Assembly (NCBI RefSeq): GCF_001399685.1
Contig: NZ_JTHN01000009.1
Location: 1 to 53,729, forward strand
Source of the DNA: Paenibacillus sp. A3
GTDB taxonomy: Bacteria; Bacillota; Bacilli; Paenibacillales; NBRC-103111
DNA: 53,729 nucleotides
Direction: 5' to 3'
Every line of letters starts with the position of its first letter. The first letter of the stretch is position 1. The notes below the pieces were generated by a model. The model had not been told where the DNA came from, did no database searches, and saw only the letters and a program-made list of their open reading frames with translations. Shown piece after piece: positions 36,189 through 44,394 of the stretch. A program made the translations under genes and the position numbers.

Positions 36189-37034
36189 CTACCAGCCTTT
36201 TTCCAAAATCACGACCGTCGCATTGTCTTGGTGCGCGAGCTGCTTCCGCTCGATCGCTTCGATGATTTCCTGGGCGGCGTCGTAGGCGGCAATCGGTTTG
36301 GACAAAATGTCCTCCAGCTCCACTTCCGTGAGCGTATTGTACACGCCGTCGCTGCACAGGATCACTTTGTCCCTCTTTTGCAGCCGGACGGGCTCCGTGC
36401 CGATCTCGATATTTTTGAAGCCTTCATAGCCCAAGTAGTTGACCAACTGGTTCTTCATCGGACTGTCCAGCGCTTCGTCCCGCGTAATCTCTCCGGATAC
36501 AAAGCGTTCCTCCAGCACCGATTCCAGAATGTGCTTCTGATTGACGTCAATGAAGTCCCCGTTCCGGAAAATTTTGATGAGGCTGTCCCCCACCGCTCCC
36601 CAGTGCAGATTACCGTCTTCCACGACAACGGCGACCAGTGTCGTTCCGCCTTGCGCCCCTTTCAGGGTGTGCATGATTTCCGCATTGCTCGCTGCAGCCG
36701 CAGTCGTAAAAAACTCGGGAAGCTCCCGAATATGCTCCAGCTTGAGAAACTGCTTGACGAACGTCGTCACGGCAGCCGTACTTGCCGCCCTGCCTCCCGA
36801 CAGTCCGCTGATGCCGTCGGCCAGAACGGCGATCGTCCCGTGCGGGCTGACGAAGGTGGAGAAATAGTCGTCCTGCTCCTCGCGCGCCCCGATCGTCTGT
36901 CCGTTGCCAATCTCGATCTTCGGAACGGCGTTGTCCTGATGAAGCAGGCCTCTCCTGATGCGGAACAAAACCACAAGGGTGCAGGCACAGGCCCAAACGA
37001 TAACGTAAGGCAACCATTCGTGTTGTTCCGGCAT
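36189..37034 (-). CDS. Membrane-anchored PP2C phosphatase
   Basis: A protein of about 281 residues with one N-terminal membrane helix (LPYVIVWACACTLVVLF) and a complete PP2C catalytic domain: ADGISGLSGG near 73, AVGDS, CSDGVYN and QDNATVV at the end. It should remove phosphate from Ser/Thr using Mn or Mg. Start at 37034 chosen for AAGGA 9 bases upstream. It lies between an FHA gene and the degenerate PP2C. By analogy with PppA in the T6SS threonine-phosphorylation pathway it would switch the machine off; the kinase at 44580-45521 would oppose it. Confidence 0.88.
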   Translation of the reverse strand: MPEQHEWLPYVIVWACACTLVVLFRIRRGLLHQDNAVPKIEIGNGQTIGAREEQDDYFSTFVSPHGTIAVLADGISGLSGGRAASTAAVTTFVKQFLKLEHIRELPEFFTTAAAASNAEIMHTLKGAQGGTTLVAVVVEDGNLHWGAVGDSLIKIFRNGDFIDVNQKHILESVLEERFVSGEITRDEALDSPMKNQLVNYLGYEGFKNIEIGTEPVRLQKRDKVILCSDGVYNTLTEVELEDILSKPIAAYDAAQEIIEAIERKQLAHQDNATVVILEKGW

Positions 37035-37039
37035 GCTCA

Positions 37040-37570
37040 TCATTCCTTACCCGATTGATCTTGGTCCCACTCGAAGTGCACTCCGCATAACGGAATGAAC
37101 AGAAACTTGCTGTGTCCGAGCTGCACGACGTCGTACGCGGTTAATTCGACCGGTGTATACACCGCTTCGTTGTTATGGTAAGCGAGCCCCGACGCATCGC
37201 CCGGCAGCAGGAAAAAGTTCCGCTTCTTCGGGTCGTACACGACGACCGCGTGATTCCGGCGGGAGATGGTGTTGTCCCCGATGATCCGGATGTGCATATC
37301 CTCGGCCCGGCCGATGAAATTTTTCTCCGCCATGATCCGGTAATCTTGTCCTTGCTGCGGACCTTCGATGCAAACAAGCCATCCGGTGACCGGCTCGATG
37401 CCTTCGGACTCCCCCAGATAAGGCATCGTCTTTTCGTCTTCCTGGACTCTTGCCGCTTTCTTGCCCTCGGCTTTGGAAGCCGGCTCCACGACCATGCTGC
37501 AATAGGGGCATACGCTGCCGTGCTTTCTCGTACTGAACATGTGTCCGTTGGCGCATCTTGTCAAACTCAT
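37040..37570 (-). CDS. Zinc-ribbon FHA protein
   Basis: A 176-residue cytoplasmic protein. Residues 6-24 carry a Cys-His-Cys-Cys zinc ribbon (C6, H10, C21, C24; CPYC). The rest is an FHA phosphothreonine-binding domain with NFIGRAEDM and ISRRNHAVVVYD, where the Arg, Ser and His positions are conserved. The start at 37570 is chosen over 37609 because GGGGGAA lies about 10 bases upstream. FHA proteins are the phosphate readers in T6SS and other systems. Here it probably recruits the phosphorylated component to the machine. Confidence 0.85.
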   Translation of the reverse strand: MSLTRCANGHMFSTRKHGSVCPYCSMVVEPASKAEGKKAARVQEDEKTMPYLGESEGIEPVTGWLVCIEGPQQGQDYRIMAEKNFIGRAEDMHIRIIGDNTISRRNHAVVVYDPKKRNFFLLPGDASGLAYHNNEAVYTPVELTAYDVVQLGHSKFLFIPLCGVHFEWDQDQSGKE

Positions 37571-37621
37571 TGATATCCATTCCCCCGTCTGCTTCTTCTC
37601 AAAGCTCAAAGCCGAAATGCC

Positions 37622-38173
37622 TTACTTGACCAACAGCCTCGTATTGGCAATGTAAATCATATCGCCCGATTGCACTTGCTCGGGCTCATCGCCGTTCAGC
37701 AGCCGCTTACTGCTTTCGCCGCGTTTCTTGATGCCGACGCCGTTGCTGGAGTCGAGGTCTTCGATGTACCAGTTGCCGGAAGCGTAATTCAGCACCGCGT
37801 GCTGCTTGCTGACCAGGGCGGCATACTCGGTGCCCGACAAATCGATCTGCACCTCGAGATCGGAAGAGCTTTTCCCGATCAGGAGCGACGTCTCCCCGTG
37901 AATGTACCATTCCTTGATCCGTTCGCCGTCATCGCCGAGCAGCGCCAGCTTCGTAATTGCCGCTTCCTTCTTGGCTTCGGGCGCCGACGCAGCCGTCCGC
38001 CCGTACTTACGCCAGGCCATTCCCGTCAAGCCGATGATAAAAAAGACGGCGACGAACAGCATCAGGGCGACGTTGGTATTCCATATATACGTATAAACCA
38101 GGGTAAATGCCGCGACCAGCGCGATCAGCACGTTGACTACGGTTACCCATACGGATTTTTTTTCGCTCAACAT
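37622..38173 (-). CDS. Membrane-anchored FHA protein
   Basis: A 183-residue protein with two N-terminal membrane helices (about residues 9-30 and 35-55) and a cytoplasmic FHA domain with LLIGKSSSDLEVQIDL, SKQHAVLNY and DLDSSNGVGI, the last being the usual NG loop. A membrane FHA partner next to a soluble FHA and two PP2C proteins suggests a signalling platform under the membrane. Start behind GGGGGAACC. Spacing to the neighbouring FHA gene is 51 bases. Confidence 0.85.
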   Translation of the reverse strand: MLSEKKSVWVTVVNVLIALVAAFTLVYTYIWNTNVALMLFVAVFFIIGLTGMAWRKYGRTAASAPEAKKEAAITKLALLGDDGERIKEWYIHGETSLLIGKSSSDLEVQIDLSGTEYAALVSKQHAVLNYASGNWYIEDLDSSNGVGIKKRGESSKRLLNGDEPEQVQSGDMIYIANTRLLVK

Positions 38174-38200
38174 TGGTTCCCCCGTTGGAACAGGATGTGC

Positions 38201-38644
38201 TTATTTTTTTCGGATGCCAAAATATTTCTCGAACATAGCCGTCGTATCGACCGGATTTTTCGTCTCGCTCTTGTTCTTGATCCCGGCTTCTCCGCCTTTG
38301 GGATGATAGCCGAAAAAACGCTCGAATTGCTTTTCCATATCTTTCAGGTCAAACTGGGGCTGGCCGCTCTCGGCGCGCCGCTCCTTCGTTTTGGTGCCGG
38401 CGCCGGATGACGAACCGGCTTTGCCTTCCTGCTTGCGGTCCAGACGTTCGTCGTAGGCTTGCCTCGCCGACGCGTCGGACAAGGTCTGATACGCTTCGGT
38501 CACTTGCTTGAACTTCAGCTCCGCCTGCTTGCTGCCGCCGTTGGCGTCGGGATGATGAAGCTTGGCGAGCCGCTTGTAGGCTTTCTTGATTTCTTCGGGG
38601 GAGGCGCTGCGTTCGACCTCCAGAATCTCATAGTAATTGTTCAT
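38201..38644 (-). CDS. DnaJ-domain protein
   Basis: A 147-residue protein with an N-terminal J domain (residues 4-65) including [17 protein letters not shown] (the HPD motif) and [14 protein letters not shown]. The remainder is a charged linker and a short amphipathic tail ([12 protein letters not shown]) with a repeated EKYFGIRKK end. It lacks the Gly/Phe and zinc-finger parts of full DnaJ. J domains stimulate Hsp70 ATPases, so the SAP-Hsp70 at 29719-32367 is the expected partner. The ATG at 38644 has AAGGA 8 bases upstream. Confidence 0.88.
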   Translation of the reverse strand: MNNYYEILEVERSASPEEIKKAYKRLAKLHHPDANGGSKQAELKFKQVTEAYQTLSDASARQAYDERLDRKQEGKAGSSSGAGTKTKERRAESGQPQFDLKDMEKQFERFFGYHPKGGEAGIKNKSETKNPVDTTAMFEKYFGIRKK

Positions 38645-38675
38645 CGGATTCATCCTTACCGCCGGAAATGGAGAA

Positions 38676-38703
38676 AGTTAAGGGGCGAAGCGGCCCCTTA
38701 ACT
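38676..38703 (-). terminator. Stem-loop after the Hcp-like gene
   Basis: An 11-base-pair stem (AGTTAAGGGGC with GCCCCTTAACT) and a six-base loop, followed on the minus strand only by TTCTC. Likely a weak terminator or RNA-stabilising end that keeps tube mRNA more abundant than the regulatory genes. Confidence 0.6.
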
Positions 38704-38733
38704 CCTGTTGCTTGCAATAACCGATCAAGCCGA

Positions 38734-39159
38734 TTATACGGTGTATCCGCCTTCGATTGTGGCGAATTCCGTTTTGTCTTTCTTTTGCTTGATGAAGAGC
38801 GTGAACGTGCCCACGCCTTCCGTGTCGCCGAAGCGCTCTTGGTAGTCCACGACGAACGCGTTCGGGAAGTAGATTTTGCGCACCACTTGGCTGGCAGCGA
38901 TCACTTCCAGCGTCACTTTGCGGTAGCAGTCGGATTTCTCAGCCGGTACGAGCGACCACAAAGCAAGCTTCATCGTGTCGTCGGCGCTGTCGCCGTCCGT
39001 TGCGGTGATGATTTTACCGGAGATTTTCAGGAACGCGCCTACGTCGGTCGATCTCGCGTTGGAGTCGTTCGGCGTATCCGTGTCGTAAATCACCGATTGA
39101 ATGTTGTCCATGCCCAATTCGATTGTTTCTGCGCCTTCTACTTTCAGCCTGAAGCCCAT
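38734..39159 (-). CDS. Hcp-like tube protein
   Basis: A 141-residue protein starting at MGFRLKV, behind AAGGGAGGA at 7 bases; the upstream ATG at 39279 lacks support. It is a compact, all-beta protein with an opening strand (FRLKVEGAETIEL), a charged loop (DTPNDSNARSTDVGAFL), and a closing pair of strands (FTLFIKQKK, ATIEGGYTV). Length and composition fit Hcp or phage tube proteins, which stack as hexameric rings inside the sheath. It follows the sheath-like gene and is flanked by stem-loops, as expected of a highly expressed structural gene. No direct Hcp motif can be proven by eye. Confidence 0.7.
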   Translation of the reverse strand: MGFRLKVEGAETIELGMDNIQSVIYDTDTPNDSNARSTDVGAFLKISGKIITATDGDSADDTMKLALWSLVPAEKSDCYRKVTLEVIAASQVVRKIYFPNAFVVDYQERFGDTEGVGTFTLFIKQKKDKTEFATIEGGYTV

Positions 39160-39190
39160 AGATAAATCCTCCCTTAAGGTAAGTATGGTC

Positions 39191-39253
39191 CCCGACAGCG
39201 TCTGGCGCTGCCGGGATTTATGTTGAAAGGGGAGCTTGCGAAAGCTCTCCTTT
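39191..39253 (-). other. Two stem-loops between sheath-like and tube-like genes
   Basis: One hairpin at 39191-39215 (two stem segments around a single mismatch) and one at 39226-39253 (12 base pairs with one G-U pair and a four-base loop, followed by CTTTC). Both lie in the 122-base gap ahead of the Hcp-like start. They probably slow decay or processing of the mRNA and set the sheath-to-tube ratio. Confidence 0.55.
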
Positions 39254-39281
39254 AACAACCGCATAAGTTTGTTCAGCATCG

Positions 39282-41492
39282 TTACGCTTTAACCGGGGTG
39301 GTCCCTTTCGTGATCATCACCTCGAGGTTCTTCACGTTGCCGTTGAAGACCAGGTCGATATGGCACATGTTGCTCTTATCGTCGATAATGTAGCTCATGT
39401 CGTCCCCGTCCTGGATGATCGAGTTGACGTACCCCCGCGTGCCGAGCCATTTGCTCTTTTGGCTGCTCGGATTGTTGCTGAAAAATTTAACGATGTTGTC
39501 GTGTTTGAAATCGCCGGTTTGGAAGCGCAGGATGCGCTCGATGTACGTGCTGACCAGTGTTTTGTAGATCGAATCGAAGCCGTCATCGGTTGACGCAAGG
39601 CTTCTCGCTTTGTAGACGGTGATGCGCTTGATGTCTTTGCCCTGCAGCTGCGCATTCTCGGAAGAGAACACGAAGCCGAAGTTTTTCCGGTTGATCGAAT
39701 CCTTGATGTTGTTCGTGAAGCCGGAAATTTCCTTGGCCATCGTCGTGACGGCACGCAGACCGTTCTCCCCGGCCTCGATATCGAAGCGCACGCCCGGGAA
39801 CTCCCGGCTGACCGTCTTGAACGATTCGCGCAAATATTCCGGGCACTGGTAAGCCGCCACGATCCCCGCCGCCACATAGGCTGCGCCGACGTAAACGCCT
39901 TCGATCCAGAGCTTCAGAATGTCTTCCTTCTCCTGCGACAGCTTAACGCCGCCGTCTTCGGTTTGCAGCATTTTGCTGTCGATGACGACACCGGACTTGT
40001 CCTTCGGAATAATCGTGAAGTTCGGAACCGACGGTACCGCGAATTCGCTGAATTCTTTGCGAACCAGCAAGCCGCATTTATCGATATACTTGTCGATGCC
40101 GGCGGTAGCCATGCTGTTGAACGTCGTTTCTTCGCCGGTCTCGAAGCTGAAGAACACCTGCACCTTGAAGTCCTTGATCACCTGCAGCAGCATCGTGAGC
40201 GATTCCATCGTGTTGCCGTCCTGCTTGGCCACCTTCTCGTTGCCTCGGAACCGCTCCCGGCTCACCTTCGAAGCGCCGGAGGAATCGAGCTGCACCGAAG
40301 GGACGATGCCGAACCAGATCGTGTCGGTGAAATCGTTCTTCGAGTTGACCGTGTTCAGGTACGTTTCCAGCCTCGGAATGTTGCTGCTTTTCACGATCAT
40401 GTCCAGCTTGGTGTTCGTGATCAGCATCGAAGGCTGCATGCCTTTGTTTTTGGTGGAGTATTGGTCGAAGAACATTTTGATGCCCAACAATTTTTCCACC
40501 AAAGGCTTGACGGTCTTCACGAACTCGTCCTTGGCGTTTTTGTAAAACTCCAGATACGTGTTGTAGTTCTGCACTTCCTTCTCGGTATCGATCTCGCTCT
40601 GAACCGCAGGCAGCGGGCAGAACGTCCGCACGACCAGGTCTTTGACGTAGGCGGAAGGTGTATCCGACACGGACTCGTAATCGTCCTCGAATACGTTGAT
40701 CAGGCCGTTCGTGCTGCTGTCGTCCGCGATCATGAGCTGCATCGAGTCCGATTTCGGCGCTTCGATAATTTTCAGCTCGCCGGAATCGCCGATCATCAGC
40801 ATCCCGATCTGAATCGCTTCGGATTCGTTCTCTTCCTGTGCCCCTCCGAGCAGAAGACGGGTCTTGATGTCTTCGATCGCCAGCGGAAGCATGGCCATGA
40901 CGTTGTTATAGTTTTTGCTGGCGTCCTCGAACATGATGTTGAGCTTGTCCCCGAGGTCCAGCTTTTTCGGATCGCCGTCGTCCAGCTTGTCGTATTGCCC
41001 GTACAAATAATGGATTTCCTTGCGCACTTGGCGGATGTCGTCCATCACTTTTTTCGGGGAAATCATGTCGAGCAGGTTCTCGAACTTAAAGTCCACGTTC
41101 GGAATGCCTTGGCTGCGCTTCGTGTCGATCAGCGTGAACAGCATTTTTAGAAAATCGTTGCTTTGGTCGATCTTGATCTCCGAAATGCTGTCCTCGGCAA
41201 TCCCTTCCGGCTTCTTGAGGGTATACATAACCTTCTGGTTGGCCGCATTGAAAAACGAGTACACGGTCGGCGAAAACTTGTCCAAAAACTCGTCGAAACT
41301 GCGAACGAGCAGATGCTGGTTAATCTCCTTGATCTTGTCGTCGCTCAAGCTGTCGATGCCTCTGACGTCCCCGACGATCGTGACGAGATCGAGCTTTTCC
41401 GGGTTGATCTCTTCGAAGAGCATGGTGCGGTTCGTTTGATTGATGATGTCCATTGGGCTGTCGGCTATAAAAACTTGCCGGAACCGGCGCAT
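39282..41492 (-). CDS. Sheath-like protein, apparently TssB and TssC parts in one chain
   Basis: A 736-residue soluble protein, first gene after the main promoter. Residues 1-130 recall TssB: LVTIVGDVRGID, RSFDEFLDKFSPTVYSFF, then FLKMLFTLIDTKRS. The remainder recalls TssC and phage sheaths: DTIWFGIVPSVQL, GVYVGAAYVAAGIVAAYQCPE, then a C-terminal region with STYIERILRFQTGDF, RGYVNSIIQDGDD and closing strands. Residues 230-280 may be an insertion. Known T6SS has two sheath genes; phages have one. The start is the ATG at 41492 with AAAGGAG 15 bases upstream, a wide spacing, so a later start at MDIINQ is possible. The sheath assignment is moderate and depends on position and visible similarity. 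Confidence 0.65.
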   Translation of the reverse strand: MRRFRQVFIADSPMDIINQTNRTMLFEEINPEKLDLVTIVGDVRGIDSLSDDKIKEINQHLLVRSFDEFLDKFSPTVYSFFNAANQKVMYTLKKPEGIAEDSISEIKIDQSNDFLKMLFTLIDTKRSQGIPNVDFKFENLLDMISPKKVMDDIRQVRKEIHYLYGQYDKLDDGDPKKLDLGDKLNIMFEDASKNYNNVMAMLPLAIEDIKTRLLLGGAQEENESEAIQIGMLMIGDSGELKIIEAPKSDSMQLMIADDSSTNGLINVFEDDYESVSDTPSAYVKDLVVRTFCPLPAVQSEIDTEKEVQNYNTYLEFYKNAKDEFVKTVKPLVEKLLGIKMFFDQYSTKNKGMQPSMLITNTKLDMIVKSSNIPRLETYLNTVNSKNDFTDTIWFGIVPSVQLDSSGASKVSRERFRGNEKVAKQDGNTMESLTMLLQVIKDFKVQVFFSFETGEETTFNSMATAGIDKYIDKCGLLVRKEFSEFAVPSVPNFTIIPKDKSGVVIDSKMLQTEDGGVKLSQEKEDILKLWIEGVYVGAAYVAAGIVAAYQCPEYLRESFKTVSREFPGVRFDIEAGENGLRAVTTMAKEISGFTNNIKDSINRKNFGFVFSSENAQLQGKDIKRITVYKARSLASTDDGFDSIYKTLVSTYIERILRFQTGDFKHDNIVKFFSNNPSSQKSKWLGTRGYVNSIIQDGDDMSYIIDDKSNMCHIDLVFNGNVKNLEVMITKGTTPVKA

Positions 41493-41552
41493 GATTCTTA
41501 TAGCCTACTCCTTTCCGAGCATTTTTGGATGAAGGCCGAAAACACAGGTCTA

Positions 41553-41582
41553 ATCATAGAGTGTGATGTTTTATTTTGTCAA
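41553..41582 (-). promoter_or_regulatory. Near-consensus sigma-A promoter of the injection-system operon
   Basis: On the minus strand TTGACA (41577-41582) and TATGAT (41553-41558) are separated by 18 bases. The start of transcription would be near 41546, about 54 bases before the sheath-like start. The remaining gap 41583-41869 is AT-rich and must hold the promoter of the divergent gene, which I could not define. Confidence 0.75.
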
Positions 41583-41869
41583 CTATGGATATTTATAGTC
41601 ATTTTATCCTAGATAATCAAGTACTATTTTCCCATTTTTGAGTAAACACATTTATTTTTTGGCCCTTCTGTTATATGCTGAATTAACCATATAAACCCAC
41701 CCTTTTATTCCCTTTTTCATCATCTCCCCTTCAAAAATGTGTCGAACTTAACAAAACTGTATTTTTTTACTATTTCTCACTGTACTAATTTTTCGGTAAA
41801 GTCTCGCCGATTGTTTATAGCAGTTTTGGTGTACTTTCACACATTTTACAAATGAAGGGTGAGTTTTTG

Positions 41870-43891
41870 ATGGTTGGGGAAATGCATACAAGAAGGCGCG
41901 TCCCGGTCGGGCTGCGAATTTTGGCGATCGCTGTCGCACTGGCGCTGCTGTTCGTTCCTCTCGGATCGGCGTTTGCCGAAGGCAATACGAATCCGGGGTT
42001 CGACGCGGTGTTCGTGATGGACGTCAGTTATTCGATGAACGCGACGGACCGGGACCGGATCGCTGCGGAAGTCATCAAAATGTTTATGGACATGAGCGAG
42101 GCGGCCCGCACCCAAGTCGGATTTGTCGCCTACAACCATAAAATCGTCGAAGCGCAGCCGCTCGCCCCGCTAACCCAGGAGGAGCAGAAAAATCTGCTCA
42201 AAAAGAAAATCGCGGAGCTGCGCTTTTCCGGCTATACGGATCTCGGCCTCGGGCTGAGCAAAGGGTCGGAGCTTGTCGGGAGCGGCAAAGGCGGCGGACG
42301 TCCGTTTATGATTCTGCTGTCGGATGGCGGCACGGATTTTGGACCTATTTTTACAGGGAGATCAGTCGAGGATTCGAACAAAGACGTGGAGCGCGTGATC
42401 GCGGAAGCGCAGGCGAAGGGTTACCCGATCTACACCGTCGGGCTTAATCATGACGGCTCGGTCAACGCGCCGCAGCTCGAATCGATTGCCGCCAAGACGG
42501 GAGGCACGTCGTTCATCACGGAAAGCGCGGGGGATCTGCCAGAAATTTTCAACAACATTTTCGCCAAGCAAATCCGCTCCGTGCTCGTCCCCGTCGCGGC
42601 TGTTACAGCCACCGGGGAGCTGCAGGAAGTGACAGTCAACATTCCGAACGGCAGCATGAACGAAGCCAATATCGTACTGCTTTCGGAGCATCCGATCACC
42701 GAAACGCATCTGTATTACAATTCAAAAAACATCCGGTTCGTGAAATCGGACAAATATTCGCTGCTCAAAATACCCCAGCCGCAAAAAGGCGCCTTTCTGC
42801 TGAAATTCAAAGCAAGGCCCGGGGATTTCGTGAAAATCAGCCTGCTCGGCAACTACGGCTTAAAGGCTGGGATGGAGCTTTCCCAGCCGGTTAAGGGCGT
42901 GCCGTCGAACGTTTCCGCCTTCCTGCTGCATCAGGCGGACGGAGCCAAGCTGGCCGACGCCGACGTGTACCAATCGATGAAGGCCGAGCTGATCGTGAAA
43001 GATTTGCAGACGAATAAGGAGGAACGGACGCCGATGAAGCTGAACGGAAACGGCTTCGAGACGCAGACGGTCTTCCCTCATTCCGGCAAGTATCAAGCCC
43101 GCGTGTTTCTGAGCAGCCCGGATTTTTACCGGGAAACGGCGGTCAGCGAGCTGGATATTGCGAACACGGCGCCCGAAGCGATCGGCAGCGGGGCCATCGA
43201 ACTGACGAAAGAAGACGGAGACGCCAAAATAGATCTTAAGAACTATTTTCGCGATGTGAATCAGGACAAGCTGAGCTATACAATCGCCTCCAACAGCAAC
43301 GCCAAGCTGGCCGACTTCACGGTGGACGGCGATACGTTGACCGTTTCTTTTATGCATGCCGGCAAAGCGGTTCTGACGATGACGGTAACGGACGACGAAG
43401 GAGCTTCCGTCACCTCGGATCTCGTCATTAACGTGCACTCCGTCGTGCAGCGTTATTTGATCATCGCGGGCATCGTGCTCGCCGTGCTGCTGGCCGCTTG
43501 GGCCGTCTATTGGCTGCTTCGTCCGAAGCCGCGCTTTGCCGGAAGGCTGGAAGGGTACTTCCTCAATACGGCGAGCGGCAGCGACATTCCGGTCAAGTAC
43601 TGGCCTCTCGCTTCGTTCGAGAAGCGGCAGATCAGCCTGCGCGAGCTGTTCGCGAGCCTCGACGTCAACGAGCCGCTGCCGGAGGCGGAGCACATCATCA
43701 TCGAAGCCGGGAAGAACGGCACGATTGTGATCCGGCACAACACGCGCTGCACGATTGAAAAAGGCCGGACGCCGATCCCCCGCAACAAAAAGGAATCGAT
43801 CAGCTACAACGAGAAAATTTACATCACCTTCGAGGACCATTTGACGGAAATCGAGCTGCGGTATAAAGAAGTAAAACCCAACGCCCTGTAA
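41870..43891 (+). CDS. Von Willebrand A membrane protein
   Basis: A 673-residue protein: signal peptide (about 10-36), VWA domain with complete MIDAS (DVSYS near 52, the Thr in GYTDLG, the Asp in LLSDGGTD), a beta-rich stalk with a cadherin-like repeat (NYFRDVNQDKLSYTI), a membrane helix (LIIAGIVLAVLLAAWAVYWLL) and a cytoplasmic all-beta tail of about 120 residues. VWA domains bind partner proteins through a metal. It is transcribed divergently from the sheath-like gene across a shared promoter region and may dock the machine to the envelope or sense contact. The ATG at 41870 has GGGTGAG 6 bases upstream, better than the ATG at 41852. Confidence 0.82.
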   Translation: MVGEMHTRRRVPVGLRILAIAVALALLFVPLGSAFAEGNTNPGFDAVFVMDVSYSMNATDRDRIAAEVIKMFMDMSEAARTQVGFVAYNHKIVEAQPLAPLTQEEQKNLLKKKIAELRFSGYTDLGLGLSKGSELVGSGKGGGRPFMILLSDGGTDFGPIFTGRSVEDSNKDVERVIAEAQAKGYPIYTVGLNHDGSVNAPQLESIAAKTGGTSFITESAGDLPEIFNNIFAKQIRSVLVPVAAVTATGELQEVTVNIPNGSMNEANIVLLSEHPITETHLYYNSKNIRFVKSDKYSLLKIPQPQKGAFLLKFKARPGDFVKISLLGNYGLKAGMELSQPVKGVPSNVSAFLLHQADGAKLADADVYQSMKAELIVKDLQTNKEERTPMKLNGNGFETQTVFPHSGKYQARVFLSSPDFYRETAVSELDIANTAPEAIGSGAIELTKEDGDAKIDLKNYFRDVNQDKLSYTIASNSNAKLADFTVDGDTLTVSFMHAGKAVLTMTVTDDEGASVTSDLVINVHSVVQRYLIIAGIVLAVLLAAWAVYWLLRPKPRFAGRLEGYFLNTASGSDIPVKYWPLASFEKRQISLRELFASLDVNEPLPEAEHIIIEAGKNGTIVIRHNTRCTIEKGRTPIPRNKKESISYNEKIYITFEDHLTEIELRYKEVKPNAL

Positions 43892-43907
43892 CGGGGGTTG
43901 GGTTTTT
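43874..43907 (+). terminator. Rho-independent terminator overlapping the VWA gene end
   Basis: Stem AACCCAACGCCC with GGGGGTTGGGTT around the stop codon, followed by TTTTT. It ends transcription of the VWA gene and may work in both directions. Confidence 0.8.
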
Positions 43908-43999
43908 GCCGTTGAATCGCGGGAGAGGCGTGGGGGATTCGAGGAGGATACTCGATGGATTCGGGGAGAACGCGCCGGGCCACTTTTCTCCCTTCGGGG

Positions 44000-44290
44000 C
44001 ATTCGGGCGGAGGCTGTCAGTTACTCTTCATGCTCTTCGACATTCGCGCGTGTGGAAGATGCCTGCCGGTCCTCCTGCTCCTTGACATTGGGTGGAAGCT
44101 ATTTGCCATTCCTTCTGCCCCCTCGACATTAGGGCGGAAGTTACCGGCTTTTCCTTCCGCCCCCTCGACATTGGGACGGAAGCTATCGGCCTTTCCTTCC
44201 GCCCCTCGACATTGGGACGGAAGCCGCTCGCCTTTCCTCGTACCCCTCAACATTTGGGCGGGATATCCGTACCCTCATGCTCCTCGACCC
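44000..44290. repeat. Degenerate 41-42 base tandem repeat array
   Basis: About seven copies of a unit with core CTCGACATTGGGACGGAAG spaced about 41-42 bases (core positions near 44039, 44084, 44125, 44167, 44208, 44249, 44286). Both strands are open across the array, giving 14-residue protein repeats. The plus-strand frame 43955-44362 has AGGAGG 7 bases before its ATG, but neither frame looks like a real protein. Confidence 0.7.
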
Positions 44291-44394
44291 CGGGCGGAAT
44301 CCACCATTATTCCCCAGTATCGTTCAGCCAGAGCTGCCACCCTGTCCCGGGAACGATTTTGAGCGCATTTAGTCTGTGAATCGGCAACCATGAT

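Noticed and set aside
36189-38173. Type VII (ESX) secretion cluster
   Set aside because: FHA and kinase genes can accompany ESX systems, but there is no WXG100 protein or EssC-type ATPase, and VgrG and DUF4280 proteins point to a contractile system.
38734-39279. Longer start of the Hcp-like gene at 39279
   Set aside because: The extra 40 residues are basic, lie over the hairpins, and have no ribosome binding site, while the ATG at 39159 has a perfect one.
693-41492. Prophage or tailocin
   Set aside because: No integrase, terminase, capsid, portal, holin or tape-measure gene is seen, and lipoproteins, FHA, PP2C and kinase genes are not tail genes.
44000-44290. CRISPR array
   Set aside because: Units follow each other without unique spacers, and no cas genes are near.
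43955-44362. A 135-codon plus-strand protein with a good ribosome binding site
   Set aside because: It is made almost wholly of the tandem array, which is open on both strands, and has no protein-like domain or conserved composition.
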